Both the position numbers and the translations under genes were made by a program. A stretch of DNA of 64,000 nt, from contig JAXJYC010000048.1 of assembly GCA_036307185.1 (NCBI GenBank), positions 53,204 to 117,203 on the forward strand, given 5' to 3'. Numbering within the stretch: position 1 is the first letter of the stretch; each line of letters begins with the position of its first letter. Positions 55,379-64,000 of the stretch are shown here, piece after piece. Origin of the DNA: SVEL01 sp017381055 (GTDB lineage Bacteria; Bacillota; Clostridia; Lachnospirales; Lachnospiraceae). The notes beneath the pieces are model-generated. The model ran no database searches. It was given only the letters and a program-made list of their open reading frames with translations, and was not told the DNA's origin.

Positions 55379-57028
55379 ATGGGAACTTTTAACGATAACG
55401 ACGAATACGAGAAGATTTGCTATATATGCAGAAGACCTGAATCTCGTGCTGGCAAGATGGTCATTATGCCTGGAAATCTTCAGGTTTGTCCAGATTGCTT
55501 ACAGAAGGCATTTGACACCGTGAACAATACAAATTTTGATAACTTAGATTTTATGAGCATGGATCCAACTATGTTCTTTGGCGGTTTCCCAGGTGCCACA
55601 AATTATTCAGCTCAGAGCGCAAACAACAATAATCAGGTAGATAACTCTGATAATAATACAGAAAGCATTGATGGTAATAGTGTAACAGAAAACGACGCAC
55701 AGGATTCAAAGTGCAACGATAATCCAAAGTGTCACGAAAGTCCATTTTGCTTTGATGAAACAAAGAAAAACGAAGAAAATGATAATAACACAAACGGTAA
55801 TAAGAAGAATTCCTTCCCAAATGTTAGCTTCATAAACCTTTCTGATCTTCAGGGATTCGGAAGACCACAGCCTAAGCTTAAGAAACGTTCAAAGGATAAG
55901 GATAAAAAGCCTGCAATAGATTTAAAGAAAATCCCTGCCCCACACAAGATTAAAGAGCAGTTAGACCAGTATGTAATCGGACAGGATCAGGCAAAAAAGA
56001 TTATTTCTGTAGCAGTGTATAACCACTACAAGAGAATAGGTTCACCTCTCGCTGATGATATCGAGATAGAAAAGTCAAATATTCTTCTTATCGGACCTAC
56101 TGGTTGCGGTAAAACATATTTAGTTAAGACATTAGCAAAATTACTTGATGTGCCATTAGCTATCGCTGATGCTACTTCTCTTACAGAAGCTGGTTACATC
56201 GGCGATGATATAGAAAGTGTACTCTCAAAGCTTCTTGCAGCAGCAGATGATGATGTAGAGAAAGCGGAAACTGGTATTGTATTCATCGACGAAATCGATA
56301 AGATAGCCAAGAAAAAGGATTCTAACCACAGAGATGTAAGTGGTGAATCCGTTCAGCAGGGTCTTTTAAAGCTTCTTGAAGGAAGCGAGGTAGAGGTTCC
56401 AGTTGGTGCAAACAGCAAGAATGCTATGGTTCCATTGACAACTATCAATACAAAGAACATACTATTTATCTGCGGTGGTGCTTTCCCTGATCTTGATAAG
56501 ATAATAAAGGAAAGACTTAGCCAAAAGTCAACTATCGGTTTCCAGGGCGAGCTTAGGGATAGATTTGATAATGATTCAAAGATACTCAGCAAGGTAACTA
56601 TGGACGATATAAGAAAGTTTGGTATGATACCAGAATTCTTAGGACGTATGCCTATTCTATGTACTTTAGATAAATTAGATGAAGAAATGCTTAAAACTAT
56701 ACTTACACAGCCTAAGAATGCTATTCTTAAGCAGTATATTAAACTTCTTGAGATTGATGAGGTAGAATTAATATTTGACGATTCAGCCATTGAAGCTATT
56801 TCAAAGAAAGCTATGGAGAAAAAAACAGGAGCACGAGCCCTCAGAGCTATTATTGAGGACTTCATGCTCGATATAATGTACGAGATTCCTAAGGATGAAA
56901 ATATCGGCCGAGTAACAATTACTGGCGATTATATCAACGGAAAGGGTTCTCCTGTTGTTGAAATGAGAACTATACCAGCTGCTAATAAGGCTGAGTCTCA
57001 GACCACTGAAGAACAGCTTCCGCAATAG
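55379..57028 (+). CDS. Second, divergent ClpX-type ATPase with an Asn-rich linker
   Basis: 549 residues. N-terminal C4 zinc domain (Cys 14, 17, 37, 40), but different from ClpX. Then a 120-residue Asn/Asp-rich linker (about 60-175), then a complete ClpX core: PHKIKEQLDQYVIGQDQAKK, Walker A GPTGCGKT, Walker B VFIDEID, pore loop GYIGDD and an IGF loop (QKSTIGFQ), so ClpP docking is plausible. The altered N domain predicts different adaptors or substrates. AGGAG precedes ATG 55379. Its end overlaps the convergent amidase gene by 47 bp. Confidence 0.9.
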   Translation: MGTFNDNDEYEKICYICRRPESRAGKMVIMPGNLQVCPDCLQKAFDTVNNTNFDNLDFMSMDPTMFFGGFPGATNYSAQSANNNNQVDNSDNNTESIDGNSVTENDAQDSKCNDNPKCHESPFCFDETKKNEENDNNTNGNKKNSFPNVSFINLSDLQGFGRPQPKLKKRSKDKDKKPAIDLKKIPAPHKIKEQLDQYVIGQDQAKKIISVAVYNHYKRIGSPLADDIEIEKSNILLIGPTGCGKTYLVKTLAKLLDVPLAIADATSLTEAGYIGDDIESVLSKLLAAADDDVEKAETGIVFIDEIDKIAKKKDSNHRDVSGESVQQGLLKLLEGSEVEVPVGANSKNAMVPLTTINTKNILFICGGAFPDLDKIIKERLSQKSTIGFQGELRDRFDNDSKILSKVTMDDIRKFGMIPEFLGRMPILCTLDKLDEEMLKTILTQPKNAILKQYIKLLEIDEVELIFDDSAIEAISKKAMEKKTGARALRAIIEDFMLDIMYEIPKDENIGRVTITGDYINGKGSPVVEMRTIPAANKAESQTTEEQLPQ

Positions 57029-57878
57029 CCTTAGCGTAACCTTCTAAATTTTGTTTGAAAAGTCTATTATCTGTTGGGGATGACATAAAGCCCATCTCCA
57101 ACAGTACGCTAGGCATACAACTCTTACCATTCACAACATAATCTTTATCTTCAGATGTCATACTTCCACTTCTAACACCTCTATTACGAGAAATACCCAC
57201 ACGATCAAGATTATTCATAATAAGTTTAGCTATCTCATAAGAATTATCATTTTCTTTACCACTAATCCATGCCTCTACACCATTAACAGCACCTTCTTCA
57301 TTTGAATTTCTATGAATAGATACAAGCAAATCTGCATTAGACTTATTTGCTATATAAGGTCTATCTGCAAGGTCAACCCACTCGTCTACACTACGAGTCA
57401 TGATAACCTTTACATCCGCTTCTTCAAGATGCTGTTTAACTAAAAGTGCAAGGGCTAAATCGTCATCGCTTTCGTAGCTACCGTCAATACCTTCACAACC
57501 TACATCATTTCCACCATGACCAGGATCAATACAAACTACAAATTTGCCGTCTGAATATACTTCATCGCCGTAGCCATACTGCTTTTCTGTAGTTTCTTCT
57601 GTATCTTTTTCTGTATCTTTTTCAGTATTCTCTACTTCATTATATGAATTCAAAGTAGCATCCGCACCTACCATAACAGTATTATTGCCTCCAGCTTTTT
57701 TTTCATCATCAGAATTATTCCCTGTAACACACCAAGCAATCAGTGCTATTCCTATAACACCGACTGCTCCCATACATGTATATATCTTTATCTTTCTAAG
57801 CTTTTCCGTTCTCTTTTTTAATCTTCTGCAGTTCGCCATCCTACGCTGCTTTTCTCTTTCATCTAGAAAGTTTTCCAT
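56982..57878 (-). CDS. N-acetylmuramoyl-L-alanine amidase (Amidase_3), membrane-anchored
   Basis: 298 residues. Basic N terminus, one membrane helix (about 31-52), a Thr/Glu/Asp-rich spacer, then Amidase_3: CIDPGHGGNDVG, metal Glu in SYESDDDLAL, His in LVSIHRNSN and catalytic Glu in VLLEMGFMSS. Cuts the stem peptide from muramic acid. Its 3' end overlaps the convergent clpX paralog by 47 bp, both frames intact. Confidence 0.92.
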   Translation of the reverse strand: MENFLDEREKQRRMANCRRLKKRTEKLRKIKIYTCMGAVGVIGIALIAWCVTGNNSDDEKKAGGNNTVMVGADATLNSYNEVENTEKDTEKDTEETTEKQYGYGDEVYSDGKFVVCIDPGHGGNDVGCEGIDGSYESDDDLALALLVKQHLEEADVKVIMTRSVDEWVDLADRPYIANKSNADLLVSIHRNSNEEGAVNGVEAWISGKENDNSYEIAKLIMNNLDRVGISRNRGVRSGSMTSEDKDYVVNGKSCMPSVLLEMGFMSSPTDNRLFKQNLEGYAKAIAEAVLQWSETQPY

Positions 57879-57923
57879 AACCTACCCCATACTTTATATA
57901 TCTTTTAAATAGTTTTTCACAAA

Positions 57924-59324
57924 CTATGATTCATTATCCATCACAGTCAATGTAACATCTATCTTTTTTTCAACATATCCATTTTTGTCTCTAGTCATAA
58001 CAGTTATAGTTATCTTCTCGCCAGCCTTGTAAGTAGACACTACCTCCACAAGCTCCTCAGATGTAGATATATCCTCATCCTCTACAGCAATGATAACATC
58101 ACCAGGAACTATACCTGCCTTCTCAGCAGCTCCGCCTTCTACAACCTCACGAACATACGCACCAGTAGGAATATTATAATACTCATAAGAAGACTGATCT
58201 GAAGTAATAATCTTCACTCCAAGGTATCCTCTCTCAGACTCTGCCACAGGATATCTAGTTTCCTTATTAGCAAGCTTCTCGATAATCTCCTTAGCCTCTG
58301 ATATAGGAATAGCATATCCCATACCTTCGACACTAGCCTCTGAGCTAGATGAAGAGGAAGATTTAGCCACATTGATACCGATAACCTCACCATTCATGTT
58401 AAGAAGTGCTCCACCAGAATTACCACCATTGATAGCAGCATCTGTCTGGATAACATTAAGAGTTGCTTCCTCAGTTGTAATCTCTCTATCCTTAGCACTT
58501 ACATAACCAACTGTAAGAGACTGACCGTAGCCTAAAGCATTACCGATAGCGATAACACCATCACCTACTCTCATCTTATCAGAATCACCTAAAGTAGCCA
58601 TCTTAATATATCCTAAAGTATCATTATCAATATCAGCTAATGGAATAGCAACTACCGCTATATCATTGTCACTGCTTGTACCCTTAACATACGCATTTTC
58701 AACAGTAATATCATTAGTAAAAGAAACAGATAAAGCAGTTGTCCCCTCTACTACGTGATTATTAGTTACTATAAGAAGCTCTGTATCATTCTTACCTACG
58801 ATAATACCTGAACCTGCACCTTGCACCTGATAAGAACCAAATCCGTAGAAAGGATTTCTATTCTGCTCTATAACAGAAGTGCTAGTTATAGCAACTACTG
58901 ATGGCATAACAGCCTCAGCAATCTCAGCCACACTTATAGAGCCATCATTCTCTGAGACAATAGTATTAATAGTATCTGATGTAGACTTAATACTCATAGC
59001 CGCATAGTCATCTTTACTAAGGAAATCTTCCTTAAAAGACTTATAAAAAGACTGTAGTATATAAGAATTTATAAGAATAGTTGCCATCATAAACGCTATA
59101 CAAGTAAATAAAACCTTGCCATAGCCCAATGGCTTTTTCTCTTTTTTAGCTTTCTTTTCCTTTTTCTGAATATCCATATCAGGTGACATAAAGCTTTGTA
59201 CTGGTTGCCACTTATGCTCCACAGAAGAATATATATCATTAGTTGCCTCTGTATTATTTACCGGTTGTGAATTATTTACCTCACTTACATTATTAAAATC
59301 ATTCATATTATTATGCTGGTCCAT
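57924..59324 (-). CDS. HtrA/DegP-family serine protease with PDZ domain
   Basis: 466 residues. Cytoplasmic Lys-rich N terminus, one membrane helix (about 68-90), trypsin-like domain with His in VTNNHVVEG, Asp in DNDIAVVAIP and Ser in GGNSGGALL, then one PDZ domain (RGYLGVKI onward). Degrades misfolded proteins on the outer face of the membrane. AGGGAG before ATG 59324. Confidence 0.93.
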   Translation of the reverse strand: MDQHNNMNDFNNVSEVNNSQPVNNTEATNDIYSSVEHKWQPVQSFMSPDMDIQKKEKKAKKEKKPLGYGKVLFTCIAFMMATILINSYILQSFYKSFKEDFLSKDDYAAMSIKSTSDTINTIVSENDGSISVAEIAEAVMPSVVAITSTSVIEQNRNPFYGFGSYQVQGAGSGIIVGKNDTELLIVTNNHVVEGTTALSVSFTNDITVENAYVKGTSSDNDIAVVAIPLADIDNDTLGYIKMATLGDSDKMRVGDGVIAIGNALGYGQSLTVGYVSAKDREITTEEATLNVIQTDAAINGGNSGGALLNMNGEVIGINVAKSSSSSSSEASVEGMGYAIPISEAKEIIEKLANKETRYPVAESERGYLGVKIITSDQSSYEYYNIPTGAYVREVVEGGAAEKAGIVPGDVIIAVEDEDISTSEELVEVVSTYKAGEKITITVMTRDKNGYVEKKIDVTLTVMDNES

Positions 59325-59404
59325 AGTTTCTCTCCCTTTTCTATGATTTCATAATAAGATATTACAAAATATTTGTGTCAAAACTGTGTATCCATAGTGA
59401 AAAG

Positions 59405-60724
59405 CTATTGAATTTTTATCTCTTCTACACCTGTTATCTCCTTAAGCTTCTCATCAAGCTCCTGAACATGCTTAGAAGGCTTATAATTCTCATCTCCATA
59501 TAAAAAGCTATGAAGCATACTTACATTATAAGAAAGACCTCCTATACCTATAGCAGACTCGCCATTAGTAAGATAGCTCTCAGGATATTCATAAGTAAAT
59601 GGGAATCCCTTAGTCTCTCCCAATTCAAAATCAATAAATGTAGGAATCATATCCATCATCAAATCATAATCAATGCTAGTTCTGATAAAATTAGCATCTT
59701 CGCTAAATACATGCTCAGCTATATCTAAAAGATTAGATACACCTGCCTGCTTAGCCTTCTCCACAAGAAGAGATAACACATATCTTTGTCTAGCTGTACG
59801 ACCTAAATCATCTGTATACTTCTTACCACTAGCATCTGTAAAAGAACAATATCTTATACGACAATATGCAGTAGCCTGAAGGCCATCAAGATGCACCTGG
59901 CCAGACTTCTTAACATATGAAGACTTAATACCTGTTACAGCCATATTTTCATCCATATAATGATTAATATAATATCTTTCATCCTCAGTTATATTAATAT
60001 CAATACCGCCAAGCATATCGATAATAGTGGCAAGACCCTCAAAATTAATAGTAATATAATCCGAAATATTAAGATCCAAGTTAGTATTTAACGTGTTTAT
60101 AGCAGCCTGGGCTCCACCAGTACAAAAGGCTGAATTAATCTTTCTAAAACGCTCACTGCTACTTCCATCCTCATCAGGAATATTAAGCCAAGTATCTCTA
60201 TAAATAGAGCTCATAACAATCTTGCCTGTATCCTGATTAATGCTAACGATTATGATAGAATCCGAGTTAACACCAGCATCCATCTTATCATCTCTTGAAT
60301 CAATGCCAAATAAAGCTACTGTATAATAACCCTTAAACTTACTCTTATCTACGCCATCATTGACCACAGTGTCATCTAAATCATCATATATCTTCTTATA
60401 CGTATCCTCATCTAAAACACATCTAAGAAGAGGTCCAGAACAATTAGTAAGCAAATACTTCTTAGAGCCTGGAACATACTTTATAATAGCCCACAGACAT
60501 ACAATCACAGCAAAAATGAACACCACAAGAGTAAATAAAACTCTTGGCCATCTTCTCTTTCTTCTGCGCTTACGTTTGCGTCTTTTAGCATTATCTCTAT
60601 TATTTTTATGCCCTTTATCATCATCCCTATGTCTAGAATTGCTTCCAGAAGGTCTTCTGCCTTCTTTTATACTATCATAAAGAGTTAAATCAATATCTAA
60701 TTCATCATCATCATATCTACCCAT
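59405..60724 (-). CDS. LytR-CpsA-Psr (LCP) family protein
   Basis: 439 residues. Very basic cytoplasmic N terminus (KRRKRKRRRKRRW), one membrane helix (about 60-82), LCP domain with VALFGIDSRDD, IVMSSIYRDTWLNIP and GLQATAYCRIRYCS (Arg pair). Transfers wall polymers to peptidoglycan. A second LCP gene lies at 62.2 kb. AGGGAG precedes ATG 60724. Confidence 0.92.
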   Translation of the reverse strand: MGRYDDDELDIDLTLYDSIKEGRRPSGSNSRHRDDDKGHKNNRDNAKRRKRKRRRKRRWPRVLFTLVVFIFAVIVCLWAIIKYVPGSKKYLLTNCSGPLLRCVLDEDTYKKIYDDLDDTVVNDGVDKSKFKGYYTVALFGIDSRDDKMDAGVNSDSIIIVSINQDTGKIVMSSIYRDTWLNIPDEDGSSSERFRKINSAFCTGGAQAAINTLNTNLDLNISDYITINFEGLATIIDMLGGIDINITEDERYYINHYMDENMAVTGIKSSYVKKSGQVHLDGLQATAYCRIRYCSFTDASGKKYTDDLGRTARQRYVLSLLVEKAKQAGVSNLLDIAEHVFSEDANFIRTSIDYDLMMDMIPTFIDFELGETKGFPFTYEYPESYLTNGESAIGIGGLSYNVSMLHSFLYGDENYKPSKHVQELDEKLKEITGVEEIKIQ

Positions 60725-60747
60725 AATATTAACTCCCTTATTTTATA

Positions 60748-61830
60748 TTAAAAAATAAACTTCTTTTGGATACCATATCCAGCAAAGAATAAAATAAAAT
60801 CAACAAGCACCTTAACTACAACTGTGGCTGTATCCGCATAAGAACCAAGTACATATGAAGCACCTAATACCATTCCATAAGAAACTGCCGCTCTAAGTAA
60901 GCTAAATATATAGAACTTAATAATAACTCGCTTCATTGGCTCATCAGACTTAAATACAGTTCTTTTATTCACAATACAGTTAAATGTTGATGATATCACC
61001 CGAGCCACAAAGGTAGCAAGAAGCATACCCGCCGACTTATCAATATGAAGGAGTGTATCATCCATCATAAGTATAATACCGTAAAATACTGCAACATCTA
61101 ATACAGTAGCTGCAAGTGAGCTCACTGCATATTTAAGCATAACTGCTATAAGCCTAAAAATATCCCATATAGGATTGTAGTCAGCATATCTAAGTGTAGT
61201 CTCTTTCTCCATAGGAATAATATGCTCAACAGTCTTAATATTATTATACTTTAACTCTACAAGCATATTTATCTCATAATTAAAGCGCTCACCTTCTATA
61301 GCTATAAGTTTTTTCATATATTTAACTGGAATAATACGAAGTCCAGTCTGAACATCCTTTACATCCACACCACAAAGGTATGTCATAGCCACACCTGCAA
61401 GTCTATTAAATACACGTCTCTTTGTAGAATACGCACTATCTTTAAAATCTCTAGAAGCTATAAGCACAGGACTCTCCTCCATGTACTTTTCTTCATAAAG
61501 CTCTATACAAGTCTTCATATTAGGTACACTATAATGACCATCATCATCAGTAGTAACCACGATAGTATCCTTGCTTCTATTGTGCATACAAAACTTGAAG
61601 CCAGTCTTAAGCGCCATACCCTTACCCAAATTAGTTGGGTGATGAAGTACAGTACACTCTGCCTTCTTCTTAACGTACTCAAATGTAGTTTCTACATTTC
61701 TTATACCAAAGTCACTTCCATCGTCAACTATGACAATATCAGAAAATCCAGACATAATCAGCTCGTCTACAAGCATGCTGAGTTTTACGTCTGGATTGTA
61801 TGACGGTATAACTACTGTTGTTTTCAACAT
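60748..61830 (-). CDS. Family 2 glycosyltransferase fused to a GtrA-like membrane domain
   Basis: 360 residues. GT2 domain (1-225) with VVIPSYNPD, IVDDGSD and the metal-binding TTDDDGHY; then a four-helix GtrA-like domain (about 235-355). GT2 enzymes of this class move a sugar to a polyprenyl phosphate and GtrA flips it. The fusion would do both steps. Overlaps the previous gene by 7 bp. Confidence 0.88.
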   Translation of the reverse strand: MLKTTVVIPSYNPDVKLSMLVDELIMSGFSDIVIVDDGSDFGIRNVETTFEYVKKKAECTVLHHPTNLGKGMALKTGFKFCMHNRSKDTIVVTTDDDGHYSVPNMKTCIELYEEKYMEESPVLIASRDFKDSAYSTKRRVFNRLAGVAMTYLCGVDVKDVQTGLRIIPVKYMKKLIAIEGERFNYEINMLVELKYNNIKTVEHIIPMEKETTLRYADYNPIWDIFRLIAVMLKYAVSSLAATVLDVAVFYGIILMMDDTLLHIDKSAGMLLATFVARVISSTFNCIVNKRTVFKSDEPMKRVIIKFYIFSLLRAAVSYGMVLGASYVLGSYADTATVVVKVLVDFILFFAGYGIQKKFIF

Positions 61831-62156
61831 ATAAAATCGCCACTTTTCCTTATCATTTCTTGAAGTTGCTCTAAGGTAATAGGTTTATTTCCATTTATCT
61901 CACAGCATCCATCTTTATATTCAAAGTCCACTAATCTGTAATGGTCCTTCGGTCTCCAAACATCATGGTTAATCCATACGAGATTACACATATCGAAATC
62001 ATATCGCTTAATGACATATTCCATTAGAGACTGTGCGCTACCCTTTACACTGGTAGCTGCACACTCCTTATCATGAGTACATATAACAATATTGTTGTAC
62101 TTCTTTAAATCACATACGCCTTCATGGCCATATAATTCCTTATACTTAAGCCTCAT
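61824..62156 (-). CDS. Small protein of unknown function in the LCP/GT cluster
   Basis: 110 residues, soluble, with five Cys residues (KLKECAATS-like and DMCNLVW regions) and a conserved-looking core LVWINHDVWRPKDHYRLVDFEYKDG. I recognise no family. It is translationally coupled to the GT2-GtrA gene (7-bp overlap) and follows the LCP gene by 20 bp. AGGGGT precedes ATG 62156. Confidence 0.7.
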   Translation of the reverse strand: MRLKYKELYGHEGVCDLKKYNNIVICTHDKECAATSVKGSAQSLMEYVIKRYDFDMCNLVWINHDVWRPKDHYRLVDFEYKDGCCEINGNKPITLEQLQEMIRKSGDFIC

Positions 62157-62176
62157 CGATTACCCCTCCATGATGT

Positions 62177-63781
62177 CTAATTCTTTTTAGTAGTTTCTTT
62201 TTGTGTATTTTTATTACTATTGTTAGTATTATTATTCTTACTACTATTAGTGTCTAGGTTTTCTATAATATCTTCAGTTAATATTTCACCTTCGTATACC
62301 ATATCGATAAGCTTCTTAGCCTTCATAATATCATCTTCATTAGGAATCATAACATACTGTTCAGTAGACATAGAGTATACTGGCATAGTCGCACCCTTAC
62401 CAGCCACTGCATAAGTAAGTACATCCCAAGAACCGCCTTCATTAAGCTGCATTCTTACAAGTGAAGAAATCTGTGATGATGACATACTAGTCTCAAAACT
62501 GCTTTCAATACTGTTCATAAGGTCTGTAAAATTATTTAAAAATGCTGGTGATGTAGCCTTATCAGCTATAGCCTGGATAACAGCCATCTGATTCTTACCA
62601 CGCTGATGATCTCCATCACGGAATGCATAACGCTCTCTTACGAAACCAAGAGCCTGCTTACCATTCATCTTATTATACCCTTCTGTAAATGTATAACCGC
62701 CATGACGACATGTAAATGTATAAGGAGAATACACCTCAACACCACCAAGGGCATCTATTACTTCCTTAAAGCCAGTAAAGTTAATTCTAAAGAAGTAATC
62801 AAGCTCCACATCGTAAAGCATCTCTAATGTATCCATAGATACATCGATACCATATATACCTGCATGAGTTAACTTATCCTCTGTTCCATGTGAAATAGAT
62901 AATGGAACCCAGTAATCTCTAGGAGTGTTAATAAGAAGTATCTGATGTGTAGTAGGATTAATAATAGCTATAATATTAACATCACTTCTACTAGTTGTAG
63001 AAATCTTACCCTCTACATCAATTCCACTTAAATACATAGCAAATACAGATTTATCAACCTTCTTATCAGTATCTACCTGAAGCTGAGTAGTATGAGTAGT
63101 CTGCATAAGCACTCTAGTAAGAGACGAGAAGGATGAAAACTCATCGCTCTCTTCAATATTAGCCACATATGCGCTATTCATAATAATAGCTTCTACCTCG
63201 CTATCATAAAGAGCCTCAACTAACTGTAAATAACCTTCATATTCTATTGTCTTAATCTTATGACCAAGCTTTTCTTCAACAGTAGCAATAGTCTTATCTG
63301 TATTCTCTCTATCAAGAACAGACATAATACCAAATGTATAATCCTCTGCAGATGTTAAATCCTCTGCCTTATCTGCCTTCATAACATATACATTAACTAC
63401 ATCAGTCTTAGTGTCAGCACCAGCTACACCTTCAAAGGTTCCACTAGCGATGTATGCAAAGTATATACCAACAGATGTAACCGTAATCATAAATAATGAC
63501 ATAAGCTTACCTACTGGTTTAAGCTTCTTAGTATGTGCAAACAAGAATGCTACTGCACATAATACCAAAAGTACAAAGCATATAGGCACAAAATACTTAA
63601 CAGGTAGCATATTTATGTATAAAACAAGACTAAGTAATCCAAGTGTCAATGCCACATGTATACAAGTTAAAATATATGCACACGCACGTGATTTTAAAAA
63701 CTGTGTAATCTTACCAAATACTAAAGAAATCTTGCTTGTCTTAGCTGACTTCTCTTTGGCTTTATTCTTTCCTTTACCCAT
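62177..63781 (-). CDS. LytR-CpsA-Psr (LCP) family protein with several N-terminal membrane helices
   Basis: 534 residues. Three to four membrane helices (about 30-125), an accessory domain (about 145-240), then LCP: INTPRDYWVPLSI, FFRINFTGFKEVIDALGG and ALGFVRERYAFRDGDHQRG. The Asn/Lys/Thr-rich C terminus is low complexity. Likely ligates teichoic acid or capsule-type polymers to the wall. First gene of the cluster LCP, small gene, GT2-GtrA, LCP. Confidence 0.92.
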   Translation of the reverse strand: MGKGKNKAKEKSAKTSKISLVFGKITQFLKSRACAYILTCIHVALTLGLLSLVLYINMLPVKYFVPICFVLLVLCAVAFLFAHTKKLKPVGKLMSLFMITVTSVGIYFAYIASGTFEGVAGADTKTDVVNVYVMKADKAEDLTSAEDYTFGIMSVLDRENTDKTIATVEEKLGHKIKTIEYEGYLQLVEALYDSEVEAIIMNSAYVANIEESDEFSSFSSLTRVLMQTTHTTQLQVDTDKKVDKSVFAMYLSGIDVEGKISTTSRSDVNIIAIINPTTHQILLINTPRDYWVPLSISHGTEDKLTHAGIYGIDVSMDTLEMLYDVELDYFFRINFTGFKEVIDALGGVEVYSPYTFTCRHGGYTFTEGYNKMNGKQALGFVRERYAFRDGDHQRGKNQMAVIQAIADKATSPAFLNNFTDLMNSIESSFETSMSSSQISSLVRMQLNEGGSWDVLTYAVAGKGATMPVYSMSTEQYVMIPNEDDIMKAKKLIDMVYEGEILTEDIIENLDTNSSKNNNTNNSNKNTQKETTKKN

Positions 63782-63907
63782 AGTTTCAGTAACTCCCTTG
63801 TAATAATCGTAAAATTAGGTTTAAACATAGTAAACCTTTTTACATAATATTACAAAGATAAGGATAATGCAAGAGAAAAAATGTGAAAAAAGTGTTATAA
63901 AAAAGTG

Positions 63908-63965
63908 TCTTCGACACTTCAACTCCCCTGCCCCTCAATCTTTGAGGGGTAGTTTGTTTTTTTCT
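63908..63965. terminator. Paired hairpins at the right edge
   Basis: AAGTGTC/GACACTT (63904-63920) runs into a T tract on the minus strand, as for a gene beyond the window. CCCCTCAA/TTGAGGGG (63933-63951) is followed by T-rich sequence on the plus strand. No gene is visible from 63782 to 64000. Confidence 0.65.
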
Positions 63966-64000
63966 AATTTCTGCCGATAATAATCATATGAATATATTAC

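Overview
The window is AT-rich, with the compact operons, strong AGGAGG-type ribosome binding sites and sigma-A promoters of a low-GC Firmicute. Gene content suggests a Clostridia member, most likely Lachnospiraceae. The pointers are a tig-clpP-clpX cluster, PyrK/PyrD-type dihydroorotate dehydrogenase, cohesin and dockerin surface proteins, a Csp-type germination subtilase relative, a PdaB-like deacetylase, a split ThrE exporter, c-di-GMP proteins (HD-GYP, PilZ) and many envelope proteins. The family assignment is inference; no rRNA is present to fix it.

Layout. 1-4.3 kb: the start of an M16C metalloprotease, PTS enzyme I, a lipoprotein and 1-phosphofructokinase. 4.4-10 kb: a large multi-span membrane protein, then clpX, clpP and tig. 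10.12-10.73 kb: a 605-bp imperfect palindrome with no credible gene. 10.8-16.9 kb: lysA, a DJ-1 protein, a lipoprotein and a CYTH protein, then an HD-GYP protein, a 2-hydroxyacid dehydrogenase and a small membrane protein. 17-18.7 kb: a RhuM-family gene with a LexA-like box, divergent tRNA-Leu and tRNA-Trp, and a second giant palindrome (238 bp). 18.7-28 kb: an MCP-like signalling protein, radA, clpC, and a membrane cohesin protein next to a dockerin-bearing glucosaminidase. 28.2-31.7 kb: purE-M-N-D. 31.8-40.3 kb: an M29 aminopeptidase, small membrane proteins, the pyrimidine genes pyrC, pyrK, pyrD and pyrE, and a Nudix-like protein. Between pyrD and pyrE sits a secreted, membrane-anchored protein with a strikingly ubiquitin-like domain. 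40.4-41.1 kb: a cluster of short palindromic repeats, a GC-rich islet and tRNA-Gly. 41.3-47.5 kb: a hybrid histidine kinase, a PilZ / sce7726 / cNMP-domain operon and a flavin reductase. 47.7-53.3 kb: an L,D-transpeptidase, a structured RNA-like locus, a BECR-like nuclease candidate, a deacetylase, the ThrE pair, RNase H, and a type I toxin locus with a LexA-like box in its promoter. 53.4-64 kb: a Csp-like pseudoprotease, a second ClpX, an amidase, an HtrA protease, two LCP proteins and a GT2-GtrA fusion.

How the genes work together. Protein quality control is heavily represented (Tig, ClpP, two ClpX, ClpC, HtrA). Envelope construction is a second theme: amidase, glucosaminidase, L,D-transpeptidase, LCP ligases, GtrA and deacetylase. 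Nucleotide synthesis (pur, pyr) forms the housekeeping core. The least ordinary items are the bacterial ubiquitin-like surface protein, the two giant hairpin elements that share a 12-mer, the cohesin/dockerin pair, the apparently LexA-controlled RhuM and type I toxin loci, the catalytically degenerate Csp-type subtilase and the PilZ/nuclease-like/cNMP operon.
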